From the NCBI GenBank assembly GCA_003152255.1, contig PLZT01000531.1, forward strand, positions 1 to 7,367: a stretch of DNA of 7,367 nucleotides. The letters are read 5' to 3'. Positions 5,410 through 7,367 of the stretch are shown in pieces. Under the pieces are notes generated by a model, which was given only the letters and a program-made list of their open reading frames with translations, was not told where the DNA came from and made no database searches. The stretch comes from Methylocystaceae bacterium (lineage in GTDB: Bacteria; Pseudomonadota; Alphaproteobacteria; Rhizobiales; Beijerinckiaceae). Each line of letters opens with the position of its first letter. Positions within the stretch are counted from its first letter, which is position 1. Made by a program: the position numbers and the translations under genes.

Positions 5410-5625
5410 TCAAGCGGCGTGATCATCGCCTCGCAAAATCGCGGGGATCGGGATGCGGCGCTCGTCCAAGGTTGCGACATTCTTTGGCGCAGTGGGCTTG
5501 GCCATGACGTGGACGGCGGCCGCCAGCGCCGAGATGCCGATCTCCTTATACAGGTGGACCTGTAGATCATGCGGGTGTCCGGAAGATCGGGGGTCGGCGT
5601 ATTCGGTGGCGATGAAATCTGACAT
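5410..5625 (-). CDS. 71-aa hypothetical protein
   Basis: A 71-residue frame beginning MSDFIATEYADPRSSGHPHD, followed by LQVHLYKEIGISALAAAVHV and ending ILRGDDHAA. The start is ATG 5625, with a purine-rich AAGAGAG about 7 nt upstream. The central segment EIGISALAAAVHVMA is a short hydrophobic helix, too short and isolated for a confident membrane span; the N-terminus is acidic with a HPHD cluster. No family is named with confidence, but the natural composition compared with the overlapping arginine-rich frames supports it as the real gene. It is transcribed away from the plus-strand 47-aa gene, from a ~300-bp shared upstream region. Confidence 0.6.
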   Translation of the reverse strand: MSDFIATEYADPRSSGHPHDLQVHLYKEIGISALAAAVHVMAKPTAPKNVATLDERRIPIPAILRGDDHAA

Positions 5626-5699
5626 GGCGGCACTCTCTTACTACAAGGGGAGATCATGAAGATTTTCGGCGGATTTGACGCCAGTTAGTCGCCGTCGAG

Positions 5700-5714
5700 T
5701 TAACGGGCCGTTAA
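5700..5714. promoter_or_regulatory. Perfect 15-bp palindrome in the divergent intergenic region
   Basis: TTAACGG, a central G, then CCGTTAA forms a perfect dyad of 7-bp arms, 75 bp upstream of the 71-aa gene's start and in the region shared with the plus-strand 47-aa gene. Its symmetry fits a dimeric repressor operator. No regulator can be named. Confidence 0.35.
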
Positions 5715-5792
5715 TGGTTCGAGGCCGGCGAGGTCAATGGTTTGATCGCTGGTTTTTTTGGCGCCGCCCGATTTGCGAGTAATCTAACAATC

Positions 5793-5837
5793 GTCTTCGA
5801 CCTCTGTCTTCGACCTCTGGAAGACACCCTTCGACCT
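5793..5837 (+). repeat. 13-bp tandem repeat with a third partial copy
   Basis: GTCTTCGACCTCT occurs twice back to back (5793-5805 and 5806-5818), followed by a 9-bp partial copy CTTCGACCT at 5829-5837. It lies in the otherwise empty intergenic stretch 5626-5926, which also holds the palindrome at 5700-5714 and a run of seven T at about 5753-5759. The repeat may be slippage or a spaced binding-site array. Confidence 0.6.
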
Positions 5838-5926
5838 AACCATGTGTTGTCCAACGGACCGCATTTGTTGAATCGACCGGCGCAAAACTGCCACTCGATT
5901 TTTTGGTCTGGGTAGAGGAGGACATC

Positions 5927-6070
5927 ATGGCGAAAGGTCAACAACGCAGTAATCGGGAACCCAAAAAGCCTAAGAAGGAAAGGCCCAAGGGCGCTGCGGC
6001 AACACCGGGCTCGGTTTGGCTCACCCTCGAAAAGACCCGCTCACCGACCAGTCACGGCAAAAAGTCATAG
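5927..6070 (+). CDS. 47-aa small basic protein
   Basis: Starts at ATG 5927 with a very strong ribosome binding site, GAGGAGG, 5 nt upstream (5915-5921), and ends at TAG 6068-6070. It reads MAKGQQRSNREPKKPKKERP, then KGAAATPGSVWLTLEKTRSP, then TSHGKKS. The lysine-rich N-terminal part (MAKGQ-R-N-E-KKPKKE) resembles a group of small conserved, uncharacterised proteobacterial proteins. It is probably cytosolic and nucleic-acid- or ribosome-associated by charge, but no function is known to me. It is monocistronic and ends directly at a strong hairpin. Confidence 0.7.
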   Translation: MAKGQQRSNREPKKPKKERPKGAAATPGSVWLTLEKTRSPTSHGKKS

Positions 6071-6099
6071 CGCGGCCCATATCAGCTTGATGGGCCGCG
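6071..6099 (+). terminator. Hairpin directly after the 47-aa gene
   Basis: CGCGGCCCAT (6071-6080) and ATGGGCCGCG (6090-6099) form a perfect 10-bp GC-rich stem with a 9-nt loop, beginning at the first base after the stop codon. The following bases (AACATTGG) have no U-run, so it is an intrinsic-like terminator or a 3' stabilising hairpin rather than a textbook terminator. It could also act on transcription coming from the phasin gene on the other strand. Confidence 0.55.
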
Positions 6100-6146
6100 A
6101 ACATTGGCGTTGAGGTGTTGAGGGGGTTGTCCTCCGGGCAGCGTCC

Positions 6147-6692
6147 TTAGGCGACGAACGGGCCAACGCTCAGGCGAACTGGGGTGGTGGCCGCGAAGGT
6201 GGAACGGCGCATCAATTCCGCGATCTCGTTGGTCTGCCGCAGTAGCGTCGAATAGCGCTCGTTGGCGAAACGAGAGTGGAGTTCAATGGCGTCGGTCAGG
6301 GACTTCGCTTGTCCAAGAGCGGTGGTAAGATCGAGGACCGCCGCAGCGTTCGCGCTGAAGAGATCGAACACATTCAGCGGCCAAGCACTGAGATCAAACT
6401 CAGCGTCGGACTTATTCGCTTCCGGTGATGTCCCGGAGGGCAACGCGTCCAATGTGGTGGCGATGCTGACAGCAACCGCTTTGACCTCGACGGGTTCGGC
6501 GGCAACCTGCTCGGCAGCCACAGGCGCGATAGCGACTGGCTCGGCGGTAAGCTGCTCGGTGGTTACGGGCGCGGGGACGACCGGCTCTGCGACCGCCTCC
6601 TCGTAATCCTCGGCAATTTCTGCTTGGATTGAGATGGGCGCCTGATAGGCGGCGGGCCGCAGTCTTCCACGGAATGTTTGATTCGTAGTCAT
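6147..6692 (-). CDS. Phasin-family protein with a long Ala/Pro/Glu/Val-rich N-terminal region (181 aa)
   Basis: A probable polyhydroxyalkanoate granule-associated protein. The start is ATG 6692; an upstream TTG at 6731 is rejected as less likely, although only a weak AAGGA about 11 nt before the ATG is visible. Residues 36-76 are a low-complexity linker with a quasi-repeat EQxxAEPVxxxPV (EQLTAEPVAIAPV, EQVAAEPVEVKAV). Residues 105-172 carry the phasin-like amphipathic helix region: FSANAAAVLDLTTALGQAKS, LTDAIELHSRFANERYSTLL, RQTNEIAELM. This has the pattern 'ANAxAxLDLxxAL..AKSLxDAIELxxxFA' of the phasin family. The linker is unusual compared with the short canonical phasin next door. It lies in tandem with the 103-aa phasin, but 261 bp and a hairpin apart, so it is probably transcribed separately. 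Confidence 0.75.
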   Translation of the reverse strand: MTTNQTFRGRLRPAAYQAPISIQAEIAEDYEEAVAEPVVPAPVTTEQLTAEPVAIAPVAAEQVAAEPVEVKAVAVSIATTLDALPSGTSPEANKSDAEFDLSAWPLNVFDLFSANAAAVLDLTTALGQAKSLTDAIELHSRFANERYSTLLRQTNEIAELMRRSTFAATTPVRLSVGPFVA

Positions 6693-6779
6693 CGCTTTGG
6701 GTTCCTTTTTTGGGAGGTTTCGCCAAATCAAAAATCAGTGAGCGCGCTATGATCACCGAACAGCTTCCGTTTCAGCGAA

Positions 6780-6807
6780 ACTATCTCGATCTATCTATTT
6801 GTTTCAA
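6780..6807 (-). promoter_or_regulatory. Candidate sigma70-like promoter of the 181-aa phasin
   Basis: On the minus strand TTGAAA (complement of 6802-6807) is separated by 16 nt from GATAGT (complement of 6780-6785), about 88 nt upstream of the start codon. The -35 matches 5 of 6 and the -10 matches 4 of 6 consensus bases. It is the best candidate in the 261-bp gap between the two phasins, but unproven. Confidence 0.3.
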
Positions 6808-6864
6808 CGAGCGCTCTGTCCGCAAACCGCAACGCCGCGAAGATCGCGTGTTGTCAGAATTTGT

Positions 6865-6895
6865 TGGTCGTCGCCTTTTGATAAGGCGGCGACCA
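6865..6895 (-). terminator. Hairpin downstream of the 103-aa phasin
   Basis: GGTCGTCGCCTT (6866-6877) pairs with AAGGCGGCGACC (6883-6894) with one wobble; an extra T-A pair extends the stem to 6865/6895, and the loop is TTGAT. It lies about 60 nt past the stop of the 103-aa phasin and upstream of the other phasin's promoter, as expected for a transcription end point. No clear U-run follows on the minus strand, so termination efficiency is uncertain. Confidence 0.5.
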
Positions 6896-6953
6896 GTCCT
6901 TCGTCTGCTGTTGGATTGTCTCCAACCTCGTCCTCGCGAGCTGGGCCCGCGGC

Positions 6954-7265
6954 CTATTTTTTCGTCGGCGTGAAAGCGTCCTTGGCTAAATCGGAATAAA
7001 GACTGCTGATCTTGGTGGCTTCGGCGACGAAATCCTCATAGGCGGATTTGGCGAAGTCCGACTGGAGCTGGATCGCGTCGTCGATCTTCTTCACGCCGAC
7101 CAACTTCTCGAAGTGCGCACGGCTTTTCTCGAAGGAATTCTTCGAATAGTCCGTGATTTCGGCCGCGATGGCGTGTAGGCCCTTTGTAGTCGAGGCCGTC
7201 GCCGTGGTAACCGCCTCAAACGGGTTCGCGCCGAGCGCAGGTATCTGTTGGAAGTCGGTGAACAT
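6954..7265 (-). CDS. Phasin-family protein (103 aa)
   Basis: A short phasin, the amphipathic protein that coats polyhydroxyalkanoate granules and controls their size. The start is ATG 7265 with GAGAGGA 6 nt upstream. The sequence has the typical order of Phasin_2 proteins: MFTDFQQIPALGANPFEAV, STTKGLHAIAAEITDYSKNS (26-45), FEKSRAHFEKLVGVKKIDDA (45-64), then IQLQSDFAKSAYEDFVAEAT (65-84), SSLYSDLAKDAF (87-98). The block 'DYSKxSFExxxxxxEKLxGxKxxDxAIxxQSDxAKSAYExFVAEATK' is highly characteristic, and the length of about 100-115 residues is normal. It is all-helical with no signal peptide, so it acts in the cytoplasm on granules. It has its own strong promoter with TGC-N3-GCA type motifs. Confidence 0.9.
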   Translation of the reverse strand: MFTDFQQIPALGANPFEAVTTATASTTKGLHAIAAEITDYSKNSFEKSRAHFEKLVGVKKIDDAIQLQSDFAKSAYEDFVAEATKISSLYSDLAKDAFTPTKK

Positions 7266-7323
7266 AAAGCATCCTCTCAGGTCTGGGCGCGTGGGTGATT
7301 CCCGGCCGCTGCAGCCACTAACT

Positions 7324-7367
7324 ATTTAATGTGCGCTGCAACAAAATGTCAAAAACATATTGCGCTG
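7324..7367 (-). promoter_or_regulatory. Promoter and putative PhaR-type operators of the 103-aa phasin
   Basis: On the minus strand a perfect TTGACA (complement of 7347-7352) is 17 nt from TTAAAT (complement of 7324-7329), about 60 nt upstream of the start codon. The spacer contains the palindrome-like TGC-GCT-GCA (7332-7340). A second TGCGCTG (7361-7367) lies just upstream of the -35 and runs off the window. A third related palindrome, GCTGCAGC, is at 7308-7315. PhaR-type repressors of phasin genes in alphaproteobacteria are known to bind TGC...GCA-rich sites, so these are plausible operators. The regulator assignment is inference. Confidence 0.5.

Noticed and set aside
5221..5565. 114-codon plus-strand frame
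   Set aside because: Antisense to the 71-aa gene; basic, irregular composition and no ribosome binding site.
5711..5944. 77-codon minus-strand frame in the divergent intergenic region
   Set aside because: It covers the tandem repeat and the start of the 47-aa gene on the opposite strand; arginine-rich, no ribosome binding site.
6916..6928. 13-bp sequence TTGTCTCCAACCT shared with 4925-4937
   Set aside because: A single exact 13-mer pair is close to chance expectation in a window of this length; the surrounding sequences are unrelated.

Overview
The window looks like an accessory, mobile-element-scarred stretch of an alphaproteobacterial (Hyphomicrobiales-like) genome. Two phasin-family genes point to a polyhydroxyalkanoate-storing organism. 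The GC-rich codon use, a four-EF-hand secreted protein and a small lysine-rich 'MAKGQQRSNRE' protein would fit a methanotroph or relative such as Methylocystis/Methylosinus, but the genus is an inference.

Left part (1-2591): debris of mobile DNA. The tail of an unknown gene (3-107) is followed by the first ~96 codons of an IS1182-type transposase. These run in frame into ~415 codons of an unrelated, unrecognised alpha-helical protein, giving one chimeric ORF (178-1713). A possible truncated gene overlaps its end. Minus-strand scraps follow: an ArdC-type antirestriction/zincin fragment (1848-1968) and the C-terminus of a thermonuclease-associated protein (2181-2328). The second scrap is joined at its N-terminal side to what looks like the 3' end of a group II intron (half of domain V plus domain VI, 2325-2385).

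Centre (2592-3840): a compact, visibly AT-richer two-gene minus-strand operon. It encodes a 341-aa Era/YfjP-like P-loop GTPase and, 10 nt downstream with its own strong ribosome binding site, a 70-aa protein with an acidic N-terminus and a hydrophobic/amphipathic helix. Both are intact between pieces of mobile elements. This is the best candidate in the window for an undescribed accessory (possibly defence) module.

Right of the operon (3841-4533): a leader region, then a structured noncoding stretch and a decayed IS110-family transposase C-terminus carrying one nonsense and one frameshift mutation. It directly abuts the stop codon of the EF-hand gene.

Right part (4535-7367): chromosome-like sequence of small genes. 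It holds a secreted four-EF-hand protein (4535-4921, minus), a 105-bp nested inverted-repeat element (5074-5178), a 71-aa conserved-looking hypothetical (5410-5625, minus) possibly followed by a 34-aa ORF, a 47-aa basic protein (5927-6070, plus) with a strong hairpin after its stop, and two minus-strand phasins (181 aa and 103 aa). The rightmost phasin has a good sigma70-like promoter overlapped by repeated TGC-GCT-G(CA) motifs, consistent with control by a PhaR-type repressor.
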